In this document: in pieces, positions 7,581 through 16,038 of the stretch
How positions within the stretch are numbered: position 1 is the stretch's first letter
Layout: the number at the start of each line of letters is the position of its first letter
Origin: Chloroflexota bacterium
Lineage (GTDB): Bacteria; Chloroflexota; Dehalococcoidia; UBA6926
Direction: 5' to 3'
DNA length: 53,476 nucleotides
Assembly: GCA_026713485.1 (NCBI GenBank)
Contig: JAPOOK010000043.1
Location: 1-53,476 of the forward strand
Translations under genes and position numbers: made by a program
Notes under the pieces: generated by a model
The model's database searches: none
The model's input: the letters and a program-made list of their open reading frames with translations, nothing else
Told to the model about the DNA's origin: nothing

Positions 7581-8549
7581 ATGAAAGCAGTCCAGATTAC
7601 ACAGTACGGCGGACCGGAGGTGCTCGAGTACGCGGACGTTGAGGACCCTGTCGCCGGGCCGGGCGAGGCCGTCATTCAGCTCGCCGCTTCCGGCATCAAC
7701 TACATGGATGTGTATGGCCGCACGGGGCTATATGGACAGGGGCCTCTGCCGACGATCCTTGGCGGTGAGGGCGCGGGCACTGTCGTTGAGGTTGGTCCGG
7801 GCGTTACAACGTCTGCTGTCGGGGATGTCGTCGCCTATACGGGCGCATCGCGTTCATACGCAGAACGAGTCGTTGTTCCGGCGGATCGTCTCATCGTGCT
7901 GCCACAGAGGATCACGGCGGAACAGGGCGCGGCGGCAATGCTGCAGGGCATGACGGCGCACTATCTGTCCCATTCCACGTATCCGCTCGGCCCCGACGAT
8001 ACGGCGCTGGTGCATGCCGGCGCAGGGGGCGTCGGACTGTTGCTGATCCAGATGGCCAAGATGCGCGGCGCAACGGTTATCACGACGGTCTCTACAGACG
8101 AGAAGGCGGAGCTTGCGCGTGAGGCGGGGGCCGATCACGTGATTCTCTACACTCGAGAGGATTTTCACGAGGCCGTCATGCGCATCACGGACGGCTCTGG
8201 CTGCCAGGTAGCCTACGACTCCGTCGGCGCGACGACCTATGAAGGTTCGATGGCCAGCCTGGCGATTCGCGGGTGCCTTGTCATGTATGGCCAGTCCAGC
8301 GGGGTTGTGCCGCCCATTGCGCCGCTCGCCCTAAACGCCAAGTCCCTGTTCCTGACGAGGCCTTCCTTGTTCAATTACACGGTCACAAGAGATGAACTGG
8401 AGTGGCGGGCCGGAGATGTACTCGGCTGGATCGCCGAAGGCAAGCTCTCGCTACGGATCACAGAGCGATTTCCGTTGCAGGACGCGGCGGAGGCGCACCG
8501 ACGTCTTGAATCCCGCCAGACCACCGGCAAGCTGCTGCTGATACCGTAA
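7581..8549 (+). CDS. NADPH:quinone oxidoreductase, zinc-free MDR family
   Basis: 322 aa, typical of quinone oxidoreductase-type medium-chain reductases. The N-terminus (MKAVQITQYGGPEVLEYADV) and the Rossmann loop HAGAGGVGLLLIQMAK are diagnostic; zinc-binding cysteines of alcohol dehydrogenases are absent. It reduces quinones or enones with NADPH in the cytoplasm. AAGGAG lies about ten bases upstream of ATG 7581. Transcribed alone, divergent from the lipoprotein gene; the downstream membrane protein at 8635 follows after 85 bases and could share its transcript. Confidence 0.92.
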   Translation: MKAVQITQYGGPEVLEYADVEDPVAGPGEAVIQLAASGINYMDVYGRTGLYGQGPLPTILGGEGAGTVVEVGPGVTTSAVGDVVAYTGASRSYAERVVVPADRLIVLPQRITAEQGAAAMLQGMTAHYLSHSTYPLGPDDTALVHAGAGGVGLLLIQMAKMRGATVITTVSTDEKAELAREAGADHVILYTREDFHEAVMRITDGSGCQVAYDSVGATTYEGSMASLAIRGCLVMYGQSSGVVPPIAPLALNAKSLFLTRPSLFNYTVTRDELEWRAGDVLGWIAEGKLSLRITERFPLQDAAEAHRRLESRQTTGKLLLIP

Positions 8550-8634
8550 CTGCCCTTCGACAGATGCCCTGTCTCCCTTTATGGGAGATGCCATTAAATG
8601 CAATGCGGCTCGTCCGTCGCGTACCCTCTAGTCC

Positions 8635-9177
8635 ATGAACACTGAAGAACTCATCATCGCGGCGGCGCGTATTGCAGGCGCGCTCCTCGTCTTGCGGTGG
8701 GCCTTTGCAGGATCCATCGCCGCCATCCTGATCGACTTCTCAGACCTGTTCATGATGAACCTGCTCGATCTGGGCGGCGTCCGCAATTACCAGGCCCTCG
8801 ACAAGTGGCTCGACCTCGTCTACATGGTGACGTTCCTGTGGGTGGCGCTGCGATGGAGCGGCCCGCCCCGTACCATCGCGGTTGTGCTGTTCGCCTTTCG
8901 CATTGTGGGCGTACTCGCATTTGAGGTCATCGGCGACAGGTGGGTGTTGCTGTTCTTCCCGAACGTCTTTGAGTTCTGGTTCGTGTTCGTGGCGGGAGTT
9001 CTACTGTTTGCGCCGAACTACGAGCTAACATGGCGCCGCTCTATCCTCTGGCTGACTCCCCTCACTGCCCTCAAGGAATTCCAGGAATACGCGCTACACG
9101 GCGCGAGATGGCTGGACAACTACGTGGCGGTGGATGTAGTCGTAGACCTGTGGAAGTGGGTGACAGGAAGTAGGTAG
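8635..9177 (+). CDS. Conserved-looking integral membrane protein of unknown function
   Basis: 180 aa with about five hydrophobic segments: residues about 6-34, 58-75, 82-102, 104-127 and a weaker one near 134-150. Two charged/aromatic stretches, LGGVRNYQALDKWLDL and the C-terminal FQEYALHGARWLDNYV, look like conserved loops. I recognise no family and propose no function. A TCTCCC/GGGAGA hairpin (8572-8588) lies in front of it, 47 bases before the start; no strong ribosome site is visible. Confidence 0.6.
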   Translation: MNTEELIIAAARIAGALLVLRWAFAGSIAAILIDFSDLFMMNLLDLGGVRNYQALDKWLDLVYMVTFLWVALRWSGPPRTIAVVLFAFRIVGVLAFEVIGDRWVLLFFPNVFEFWFVFVAGVLLFAPNYELTWRRSILWLTPLTALKEFQEYALHGARWLDNYVAVDVVVDLWKWVTGSR

Positions 9178-9210
9178 TGCTGGGAGTCGAAAACTCTGGG
9201 AGTGTAGCCG

Positions 9211-9567
9211 CTACATTCGCAGCCTTCGCCCATCCACGAGCATTTCGCCGGACATGTCAATGGCAAGCTCCATTTGCTGCAATGCCATGGCGCCCAGCAA
9301 GGGCTCCGTATCCTCCGGGCCAAAGGCGACTACTGTTAGGGCCTGACGCCCATTGATTGAGACGATTGCCGACCCCAACTCAAACTCTACTGTGGACCCG
9401 TCCGCAAGCTCGAAGGCTCTAGTCTCTTTGGGTTCGACACCAATTTCCTTCAGCATGGAACCGGGAACAGTCGTATATAACGCCCCCGTATCCACAAGCG
9501 CATCCACAGTCCGCGCCTCAGTGCCGTCAGGGTGTGCCACCCGAATATCTACACCAAACAGTCCCAT
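9211..9567 (-). CDS. Single-domain retropepsin-like aspartyl protease
   Basis: 118 aa, one lobe of a clan-AA protease. The active-site motif ALVDTGALYTTVP (DTGA at about residues 26-29) is followed by hydrophobic strands and LLGAMALQQMELAID, which matches the second conserved turn of these proteins. One lobe per chain implies a homodimer with one Asp from each subunit. There is no signal peptide or membrane segment, so it is cytoplasmic. Small proteins of this kind are found alone or beside toxin-antitoxin genes; the substrate is unknown. Convergent with the membrane-protein gene at 8635. Confidence 0.75.
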   Translation of the reverse strand: MGLFGVDIRVAHPDGTEARTVDALVDTGALYTTVPGSMLKEIGVEPKETRAFELADGSTVEFELGSAIVSINGRQALTVVAFGPEDTEPLLGAMALQQMELAIDMSGEMLVDGRRLRM

Positions 9568-9666
9568 GCATAGATTCTACTACCACCCGTTGAGCCCCCC
9601 GCTTGTGACTCCTACGCCCCGCGCCTACACTGACTAACAGGGGTCAAAAGGGAGCGCATTCGGTTT

Positions 9667-12600
9667 ATGTCCACATCAGTTATTCACGTCAAGGGCGCGC
9701 GTGAGCACAGCCTGAAGAACATTGACGTGACCATTCCACGAGACAAGCTCGTGGTCATCACCGGCGTGTCCGGCTCCGGCAAGAGTTCCCTCGCCTTTGA
9801 CACACTCTATGCCGAGGGCCAGCGGCGCTATGTCGAGTCCCTTTCCGCCTACGCCCGGCAGTTCCTTGGCCTCATGGAGAAGCCGGACGTCGACTACATC
9901 GAGGGCCTCTCACCCGCAATCTCCATCGACCAGAAGGGCGTCTCACACAACCCGCGTTCCACCGTCGGCACCGTCACGGAGATCTATGACTATCTCCGCC
10001 TGCTGTATGCACGAATCGGCCATCCGTCCTGCTACAACTGCGGTCGACCAATCGAGAGCCAGACGGTACAGCAGATCGTCGACGCCATCATGGATTCTGA
10101 GCCGGGCAAGCGCATCATGCTGCTCGCGCCACTCATTCGCCGCAAGAAGGGGGAGCATTACGGCCTGCTGGATGAAACCCGCCGCGGCGGATTCGTACGA
10201 GCGCGCATCAACGGCGAGATTCGGGATCTCTCGGAAGACATCCGCCTCAACAAGCAGCAATGGCACACGATTGAGGTTGTCGTCGACCGGCTGATTATCC
10301 CCGAGGATCGCGGCGATATTCGTGGCCGTGTGACGGACTCCGTCGAAACTTCGCTCCGGTTGGGGCAGGGCGTCGTGCAAACCCTAGACGCCGACTCTGG
10401 CGACGAGCAGCTTTACAGCGAACAATTCGCCTGCGTGCAATGTGGCATCTCGTTGGGAGAGATCGCTCCGCGCACATTCTCATTCAACAGCCCCCACGGC
10501 GCATGCCCGGAATGCACAGGCATCGGCTACAAGCTCGTGATCGATCCAGAACTAGTGATTCCGAATAAGGATCTCGCGCTGTCCGAGGGCGCCGTCTTGC
10601 CATGGGCGCGATCCGGCACGATGGCGGGCTGGTACACGTCCATGCTTGCGTCGGCAACGTCCATGGTTGGCGCAGATATGAATGCGCCGGTGCGTGAACT
10701 ATCTTCAGATCAGCTTGATTTTGTACTGTTTGGCCCGGAAGCCGGAATGGAAGTGGAGAGAATCCAGGTACGGCATCGAACCCGCAGCGGCCGTGTTGTC
10801 CGCTATGGCGCGCGGTTTGAGGGAGTGATCCCCAACCTGACGCGCCGCCACCGCGAGACGGAGTCCGATAATCAGCGACAGGAAATCGAGCGATTCATGG
10901 CCCGCCGCCCCTGCGTGGCCTGTGAAGGCAAGCGGCTGCGCCCCGAGGCCTTGGCCGTCCGCGTTGACGACAAGACCATCGTGGATGCGACCGGCCAGAG
11001 CATCGATCGCGCCCTCGAATGGGTGCAGCGGCTGGCTGATACGGAGAAAGGCCCGCTGAACAATCGTGAATCCACCATCGCCCGCCAGATCCTCAAGGAA
11101 ATCTCGGCACGGCTTGAGTTCCTGGTGAACGTTGGGCTGGAATATCTCACCCTGGACCGGACTGCAGGAACACTCTCCGGCGGCGAAGGACAGCGCATCC
11201 GCCTTGCAACACAGATAGGCAGCGGCCTGATGGGTGTTGTCTATATCTGTGATGAGCCGTCAATCGGCCTCCATCCTGTCGACAATGCGCGACTCATTGA
11301 GACACTCAAAGGCCTGCGTGACCTTGGCAACACCGTCATCGTTGTGGAGCACGACGAAGCGGTCATGCGCGCGTCCGACCACGTCATCGACATGGGGCCC
11401 GGCGCAGGCGAGCACGGCGGTGAGGTTGTCGTAACAGGCACGCTGGATGACGTGAGAGCAGCTGAGAATTCGGTTACCGGCGCGTATCTCAGCGGACGCC
11501 GAGTGATTCCCATGAGAGAGGAGCGGCGCCAACCGCAGGATGGCCGTGAGCTGCTGATTCACGGAGCGCGTGCCAACAACCTTCACAACCTGGATGTCCG
11601 TATCCCGCTTGGTCTGCTGACCTGTGTGACGGGCGTTTCCGGCTCCGGCAAGTCAACACTCGTGTATGAAGTTCTGTTCAAGCGACTTGCCCAGACCCTC
11701 TACAACGCAAAGGATATCCCCGGCCCTTCAGATGGCGTGGACGGCCTTGATCTTATAGACAAGGTCGTGAACATCGACCAGTCGCCCATCGGACGGACAC
11801 CCCGCTCCAATCCCGCCACGTACACGGGAGCGTTCACGCCGATTCGCGAGTTGTTCGCGAGCTTGCCTGAATCACGGGTGCGCGGCTACAAGCCCGGCCG
11901 CTTCTCGTTCAACGTCAAGGGTGGGCGATGTGAGGCGTGCAAGGGCGAGGGTTATCAGCTCATTGAGATGCAATTCCTGCCGGATGTCACCGTTCCATGC
12001 GACACCTGCAAGGGCGCTCGCTATAACCGCGAGGCATTGGAGATCACCTTCAAGGGCTACAGCATCGGTGAGGTGCTCAATCTGACGCTCGATCAGGCCG
12101 TTGAGGTCTTCGAGTCCATCCCGCGCATCGCCAACAAGTTCAAGACCATGCAGGACGTCGGACTGGGCTACATGCGCCTCGGCCAGCCGGCGACCACCCT
12201 CTCCGGTGGGGAGGCGCAGCGGGTGAAACTGTCTGCCGAGCTCTCCAAGAGAGCGACCGGCAAGACTCTCTACATCCTTGATGAGCCGACAACAGGCCTC
12301 GCCTTTTCCGACGCAGAGATGCTGCTCACCGTCCTTCACCGACTCGTGGACGGCGGCAACTCTGTGCTTCTGATTGAGCATCACCTGGACATGATCAAGA
12401 ACGCCGACTGGATCATCGATCTCGGCCCCGGGCCGGGCGAACGGGGCGGGGAGCTGGTTGCAGAGGGCACGCCGGAAGAGATCGCCCTCGTCAAGAACAG
12501 TTCTACCGGTGACTTTCTACGAGAAGCGCTGGGCATACAGGAAGCGGCTCGGAACGGCAACGGGCGCAAACCATCGCGCTCGCCGCGCCGCAACGGCAAG

Positions 12601-12687
12601 GCTAAAGAATCGACCAAACCCGCGACTACGGCTACCCCCCGCTCCCCGCGCAGACAACGCGCCGGCGCCGCTGCGGATACCACGTAG
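9667..12687 (+). CDS. uvrA: UvrABC excinuclease subunit A
   Basis: 1006 aa, slightly long for UvrA (usually about 940-960) because of a basic, Pro/Arg/Lys/Thr-rich C-terminal tail from about residue 955. UvrA is the ABC-type damage sensor of nucleotide excision repair. Both Walker A loops (GVSGSGKSS and GVSGSGKST), both signature segments ([16 protein letters not shown]) and zinc-site CxxC pairs (CVAC, CEAC, CDTC) are present. The second Walker B is followed by TTGLAFSD where nearly all UvrA have TTGLHF: Ala879 replaces the D-loop His. The first keeps SIGLHP. The AAGGGAG site upstream is distant, so the start is only probable. Confidence 0.97.
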   Translation: MSTSVIHVKGAREHSLKNIDVTIPRDKLVVITGVSGSGKSSLAFDTLYAEGQRRYVESLSAYARQFLGLMEKPDVDYIEGLSPAISIDQKGVSHNPRSTVGTVTEIYDYLRLLYARIGHPSCYNCGRPIESQTVQQIVDAIMDSEPGKRIMLLAPLIRRKKGEHYGLLDETRRGGFVRARINGEIRDLSEDIRLNKQQWHTIEVVVDRLIIPEDRGDIRGRVTDSVETSLRLGQGVVQTLDADSGDEQLYSEQFACVQCGISLGEIAPRTFSFNSPHGACPECTGIGYKLVIDPELVIPNKDLALSEGAVLPWARSGTMAGWYTSMLASATSMVGADMNAPVRELSSDQLDFVLFGPEAGMEVERIQVRHRTRSGRVVRYGARFEGVIPNLTRRHRETESDNQRQEIERFMARRPCVACEGKRLRPEALAVRVDDKTIVDATGQSIDRALEWVQRLADTEKGPLNNRESTIARQILKEISARLEFLVNVGLEYLTLDRTAGTLSGGEGQRIRLATQIGSGLMGVVYICDEPSIGLHPVDNARLIETLKGLRDLGNTVIVVEHDEAVMRASDHVIDMGPGAGEHGGEVVVTGTLDDVRAAENSVTGAYLSGRRVIPMREERRQPQDGRELLIHGARANNLHNLDVRIPLGLLTCVTGVSGSGKSTLVYEVLFKRLAQTLYNAKDIPGPSDGVDGLDLIDKVVNIDQSPIGRTPRSNPATYTGAFTPIRELFASLPESRVRGYKPGRFSFNVKGGRCEACKGEGYQLIEMQFLPDVTVPCDTCKGARYNREALEITFKGYSIGEVLNLTLDQAVEVFESIPRIANKFKTMQDVGLGYMRLGQPATTLSGGEAQRVKLSAELSKRATGKTLYILDEPTTGLAFSDAEMLLTVLHRLVDGGNSVLLIEHHLDMIKNADWIIDLGPGPGERGGELVAEGTPEEIALVKNSSTGDFLREALGIQEAARNGNGRKPSRSPRRNGKAKESTKPATTATPRSPRRQRAGAAADTT

Positions 12688-12693
12688 CCGCCC

Positions 12694-13395
12694 ATGCCAG
12701 AAGCCGCAGGCCCTGAAGTCGCCACCGGCGCGTCGCTACTTGATGAACTGATCCTGACCTACATGCCGGATAGCCTGCCGTGGTGGATTGCGTGGCCTTC
12801 CGCAGCCCTCGGTCTGGCGCTCTGCTTGCTCGGCTACTACGCGTATCGGCTGGTTGTTGCGCTCGCGGCGGGCGTCTCCGGCGGCGCGGTGGTCATTATT
12901 GCCGGACCTGATCTACTGGCGCTGGAGGGAACGGCGCTGCTGACGACGGCAGGTGGCGCGGGAATCATCCTGCTTGTGCTTGGATCAGTCTTCTACCGTG
13001 CGTCTGTATTCGTGGTCGGCGCGGGAATAGGTTTCGGAATCGGCGCCGTGTTCTGGGTCCTTGTATCCGGTGACGTTGAGCCTGGGGGAACGGGACTGAC
13101 GCTCAGCGGATGGAATCGAGTCCAGATTTTTGTCGGCTCGCTTGTGCCCGGGATCGTCGTCGGTATCATCTTCCTGAGCTGGGAGCGTCGGTTGATGACG
13201 CTGGGCGCCGTGATCATTGGAGCGGCCCTCATGCTGTTTGGACTGCGGTACAGCGGGCTGCCGCTGGGAGTCCGTGAATGGACACCCTTGCTAGCTGGCG
13301 CGGCTATTACCGCCGGCCTCTGGCTCAGCTCAAGAATTGGGAGTGAAGAGCCGGACCGGCCGGATGAGCCTGATTACTCCTACACGTATCATTGA
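12694..13395 (+). CDS. DUF4203/TMEM198-like membrane protein
   Basis: 233 aa with seven or so transmembrane segments between about residues 30 and 215, rich in Gly and Ala (for example GAGIGFGIGAVFWVL), and an acidic C-terminal tail (EEPDRPDEPDYSYTYH). The layout resembles DUF4203-type membrane proteins, but this is a weak assignment and function is unknown. It starts six bases after the uvrA stop and its own stop overlaps the region just before the next gene, so uvrA, this gene and the Ham1-like gene may be one transcript. No strong ribosome site is seen, suggesting coupling. Confidence 0.65.
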   Translation: MPEAAGPEVATGASLLDELILTYMPDSLPWWIAWPSAALGLALCLLGYYAYRLVVALAAGVSGGAVVIIAGPDLLALEGTALLTTAGGAGIILLVLGSVFYRASVFVVGAGIGFGIGAVFWVLVSGDVEPGGTGLTLSGWNRVQIFVGSLVPGIVVGIIFLSWERRLMTLGAVIIGAALMLFGLRYSGLPLGVREWTPLLAGAAITAGLWLSSRIGSEEPDRPDEPDYSYTYH

Positions 13396-13403
13396 CCGCC
13401 ACA

Positions 13404-14042
13404 ATGCCCCCACGCATCCTGCTGGGATCGACGAACCTCGCCAAGATTGACCGCCTCCGCGACTGCCTTGAAGGCTGGTCGTTCGACTTCACTACCGTCA
13501 ATGAACTGCCGCCACACGAGCCACCGGAGGAAGAGGGCAATACGCACCTGGAGATTGCCGAAGCAAAGGCCGTCGCGTGGGCTCAAATTAGCGGTGGACT
13601 GGCGATAGCCTCTGACGGGGGCATCGATATTCCCGCGCTGGGCTTGAACTGGGATAGCCTTCTGACCCGCCGCGCCGCCGGTGAACACGCCACAGACGAA
13701 GACCGCATAACCCACCTAGTGCAGTTGATGGACCACTTGCAATCCGATGAAGAACGAGAGGCTACGTGGAAAGAGGCTGTCACGATCGCCACGCCAAACG
13801 GCGTCATACAATCCTGGGAGGTAACAGGCCCGACGGGCATTGTACGGCGACAGCCGTCAGAGTCCCGCATCGAAGGTTTCTGGCTGGCAAGCCTCTGGCA
13901 CTTTCCCGACCTAGGAAAGACCTACACCGAACTCACCACCGCGGAACTCCACGCCATTGGAGACCCCTGGCTCAATCTGAAGTCCCAGATTCAGACGTGG
14001 TTGTCAGGTGAGGGGTATGAGGAGCTAAGAGCGATCCCATAG
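13404..14042 (+). CDS. Ham1/ITPase-like nucleoside triphosphate pyrophosphatase
   Basis: 212 aa. The N-terminus RILLGSTNLAKIDRL and the ASDGGIDIPAL motif at about residues 66-76 match the Ham1/RdgB family, which hydrolyses ITP, XTP and dITP to keep deaminated purines out of nucleic acids. The middle and C-terminal parts are diverged and the usual C-terminal SHR motif is not obvious, so the substrate may differ. ATG 13404 is preferred over an in-frame TTG at 13392 that overlaps the stop of the preceding gene. Third in the uvrA-led set of plus-strand genes and convergent with mutY. Confidence 0.65.
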   Translation: MPPRILLGSTNLAKIDRLRDCLEGWSFDFTTVNELPPHEPPEEEGNTHLEIAEAKAVAWAQISGGLAIASDGGIDIPALGLNWDSLLTRRAAGEHATDEDRITHLVQLMDHLQSDEEREATWKEAVTIATPNGVIQSWEVTGPTGIVRRQPSESRIEGFWLASLWHFPDLGKTYTELTTAELHAIGDPWLNLKSQIQTWLSGEGYEELRAIP

Positions 14043-14059
14043 CGTGCCAAGCTAGCATC

Positions 14060-15010
14060 CTACTCCGGCAACTTCACCGCATCCCCAGAAACAGCCACCA
14101 ACCCGTCACGCTCCAAACCTGCTAGCAACTCCCGCAGCCACGCTTGATGCTCCGTGGTGGCGTACTCATCCCTCACGAGTGGCCCGAGTTCGTCCAGTGG
14201 CATCGCCCCGTTCTTGGTGTTTCGCAGCGCCTCCACAATCCGTCCCCGGTAGTAGCGTGTCGTGCCGATCCACCCCTGCTGCTTTGGCTGCGGTCGTTCG
14301 GCGACTCGCAGCGTCGGCATCGCCTCCGAAAGCTCGGCGTAAGAGATGGTAATGGACTCCGTGCCCTCCATCAGAGGTCGCGCCGCGCAGAGATCGTTCA
14401 CCGGACACTCGCCACACTTGGGCCGACGCGCCGAGCAGGTCGTTGCGCCGAGATCCATGAGGGCCTGGTGCCATGCCGATGCCCGCGCCCCATCACGCGG
14501 AACCGCCGCCTCCGCCAGTGTCCAACCGGCATCAGCTTCAATGTCACTGTGGCCCGTTAGCAACCTGCCCAGCACGCGGCGGATATTAGTGTCCATCACC
14601 GGGACGGGTCGATGAAAGGCAAAGCACGCAATGGCCGCCGCCGTGTAGCGGCCAATTCCCGGCAGCGTAGCCAGCCTCGCCGGATCACGAGGGATGACCC
14701 CGCCGTGTTCCTTCACAATCACTCGAGCCGCCCGCTGCAGGTTGATGGCGCGACGGTTATAGCCCATCCCGCTCCACGCCCGGATCACCTCTGAGGCAGG
14801 CGCATCAACCAGCGTCGATAGTGAGGGAAAGCGCTGCAGGAATGCCTCGTACACAGGCAAGACACGCCCGACCCCAGTCTGTTGCAGCATGAACTCCGCC
14901 ACCATCGCGTGGTAGGGATCGTTCGTCCTGCGCCACGGAAGGTCTCGCCCGTGCTCCCGATACCAGCGCAGCAGGCGTCGGCGCAGTCTGGTCAATGTTG
15001 GCTGAGTCAT
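14060..15010 (-). CDS. mutY: A/G-specific adenine glycosylase MutY-type, without NUDIX domain
   Basis: 316 aa. A helix-hairpin-helix-GPD glycosylase: AEFMLQQT with the catalytic Glu, LPGIGRYTAAA hairpin, catalytic Asp in VMDTNIRRVLGR, and an iron-sulfur loop C-x6-C-x2-C-x5-C (CSARRPKCGECPVNDLC). It removes adenine opposite 8-oxoguanine. The C-terminal NUDIX-like 8-oxoG recognition domain of E. coli MutY is absent; about 75 winged-helix-like residues (RGRIVEALRNTKNG...) take its place, a form I recall from other GC-rich phyla. ATG 15010 (MTQPT) is chosen over a TTG at 15022. A dispersed repeat (15024-15080) lies just upstream. Confidence 0.85.
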   Translation of the reverse strand: MTQPTLTRLRRRLLRWYREHGRDLPWRRTNDPYHAMVAEFMLQQTGVGRVLPVYEAFLQRFPSLSTLVDAPASEVIRAWSGMGYNRRAINLQRAARVIVKEHGGVIPRDPARLATLPGIGRYTAAAIACFAFHRPVPVMDTNIRRVLGRLLTGHSDIEADAGWTLAEAAVPRDGARASAWHQALMDLGATTCSARRPKCGECPVNDLCAARPLMEGTESITISYAELSEAMPTLRVAERPQPKQQGWIGTTRYYRGRIVEALRNTKNGAMPLDELGPLVRDEYATTEHQAWLRELLAGLERDGLVAVSGDAVKLPE

Positions 15011-15023
15011 TCTCGCCACCAAC

Positions 15024-15080
15024 GCCGGAACGCGGGAGACCAGCAGGAAAGGCGAACCAAATCAGATCGCGAACCGAGAA
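15024..15080. repeat. Dispersed GCCGGAACGCGGGAG / GATCGCGAACCGAGAA repeat, copy A
   Basis: GCCGGAACGCGGGAG (15024-15038) and GATCGCGAACCGAGAA (15065-15080) fill the gap between the mutY start and the preceding metallopeptidase stop. The same two modules recur at 26004-26052 and 30837-30890. Confidence 0.65.
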
Positions 15081-15082
15081 GA

Positions 15083-15451
15083 CTAATCGTAGCCGATTTC
15101 ATGTAGGTCATCGTCGGAGAAGCCGAGGTGGTGGGCAAGCTCGTGCAAGACAGTCTTGCGGATCTCCTCGACCGTCTCGGCACTCCCCAACCGCAGCGCC
15201 TCGAGCGGCTTCTGAAAGATGGTGATCTTATCCGGAGCGACCATGTTGTATCCGCCACCCCGATCCGGCAAGGCGATGCCTTCGTACAGCCCAAGCAGGC
15301 CATACCTATCCCGAATGCCGTTCTCCTCCATCTGCTCCCGCGAAGGCCAATCCTGGATGATGATGGCGACGTTATCCAGCCCCGCCTCAATCTCCGGCGG
15401 CAGCGAATCCAACGCCTGCCCCACCAACTCCTCAAACCGTTCAGCATCCAT
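15083..15451 (-). CDS. Minimal zincin metallopeptidase (DUF1025/MMP family)
   Basis: 122 aa with the zinc-binding HELAHHLGFSD motif near the C-terminus (HExxHxxG...D form), preceded by EVLR-like helix ETVEEIRKTVLHE. These tiny minimal metallopeptidases lack the rest of a protease domain and are often near genes of cell-wall or DNA metabolism; their substrates are unknown. No signal peptide, so probably cytoplasmic. The start at 15451 (MDAERFEELVGQAL) matches the family's usual N-terminus. Same strand as mutY, separated from it by the dispersed repeat at 15024. Confidence 0.85.
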   Translation of the reverse strand: MDAERFEELVGQALDSLPPEIEAGLDNVAIIIQDWPSREQMEENGIRDRYGLLGLYEGIALPDRGGGYNMVAPDKITIFQKPLEALRLGSAETVEEIRKTVLHELAHHLGFSDDDLHEIGYD

Positions 15452-15576
15452 ACCTAGACGGTACCACTACGCAATGCGTCCGCACCCCAAAAGTGCTATC
15501 GTGTACACGCCGGTATCGACGCAAGCGTATAGGTTCTTCCCGCAGCAAAAGGGGAACCGAACGAAGGAGTGGGGCG

Positions 15577-16008
15577 ATGACAGAGGGGCAGACGATACCC
15601 AAGCCGGTACCGTATCCGGACCAGGTGACAGAGCCGTTCTGGGAGGCCACGAAAGAGGGCAGGCTCACCATTCAGCGCTGCAAGACGTGCGGCAACCGCT
15701 TCTTCTACCCCCGTGAGCGCGACCCGAATTGCCTCTCCGATGACCTTGAGTGGATCGACGTCAGTGGCAAGGGGCGCGTCTACAGCTTCATCGTCGTGCG
15801 CCAGCCCGGCCACCCCTCGTTCAACGAGGACGTGCCGTACATCTACGCCGTCATCACGCTGGACGAGGACGTCCGCATGAACGGCAACGTCAAGGGCATC
15901 GACATCGAGGCCTGTGAGATCGATATGCCCGTCGAGGTCTACTACGAGGAGCGCGGCGACCAGATGCTCCCCCAGTGGAAACCCGCCGGCGCACCTGATC
16001 CGGCCTAG
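15577..16008 (+). CDS. DUF35/ChsH2-type zinc-ribbon OB-fold protein
   Basis: 143 aa. The N-terminal helix FWEATKEGRL, the CKTCGNRFFYPR ribbon, an LEWIDVSGKGRVYSF core and a C-terminal OB fold match acyl-CoA-binding DUF35 proteins that partner thiolases and 2-enoyl-CoA hydratases. The usual ribbon has two CxxC pairs; here the second is PNC, so only three cysteines are visible and zinc binding is doubtful. No thiolase gene is adjacent, which is unusual. ATG 15577 is supported by AAGGAG upstream; a longer frame to 15493 has a random basic N-terminus. Confidence 0.8.
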   Translation: MTEGQTIPKPVPYPDQVTEPFWEATKEGRLTIQRCKTCGNRFFYPRERDPNCLSDDLEWIDVSGKGRVYSFIVVRQPGHPSFNEDVPYIYAVITLDEDVRMNGNVKGIDIEACEIDMPVEVYYEERGDQMLPQWKPAGAPDPA

Positions 16009-16038
16009 TACGGCAGCGTCATTCCGACGCGACCCTTT

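Noticed and set aside
14060-15010. Tyr in the MutY hairpin (GRYTA) as evidence of a thymine glycosylase
   Set aside because: Other bacterial MutY proteins carry Tyr here; catalytic Glu and Asp fit MutY.
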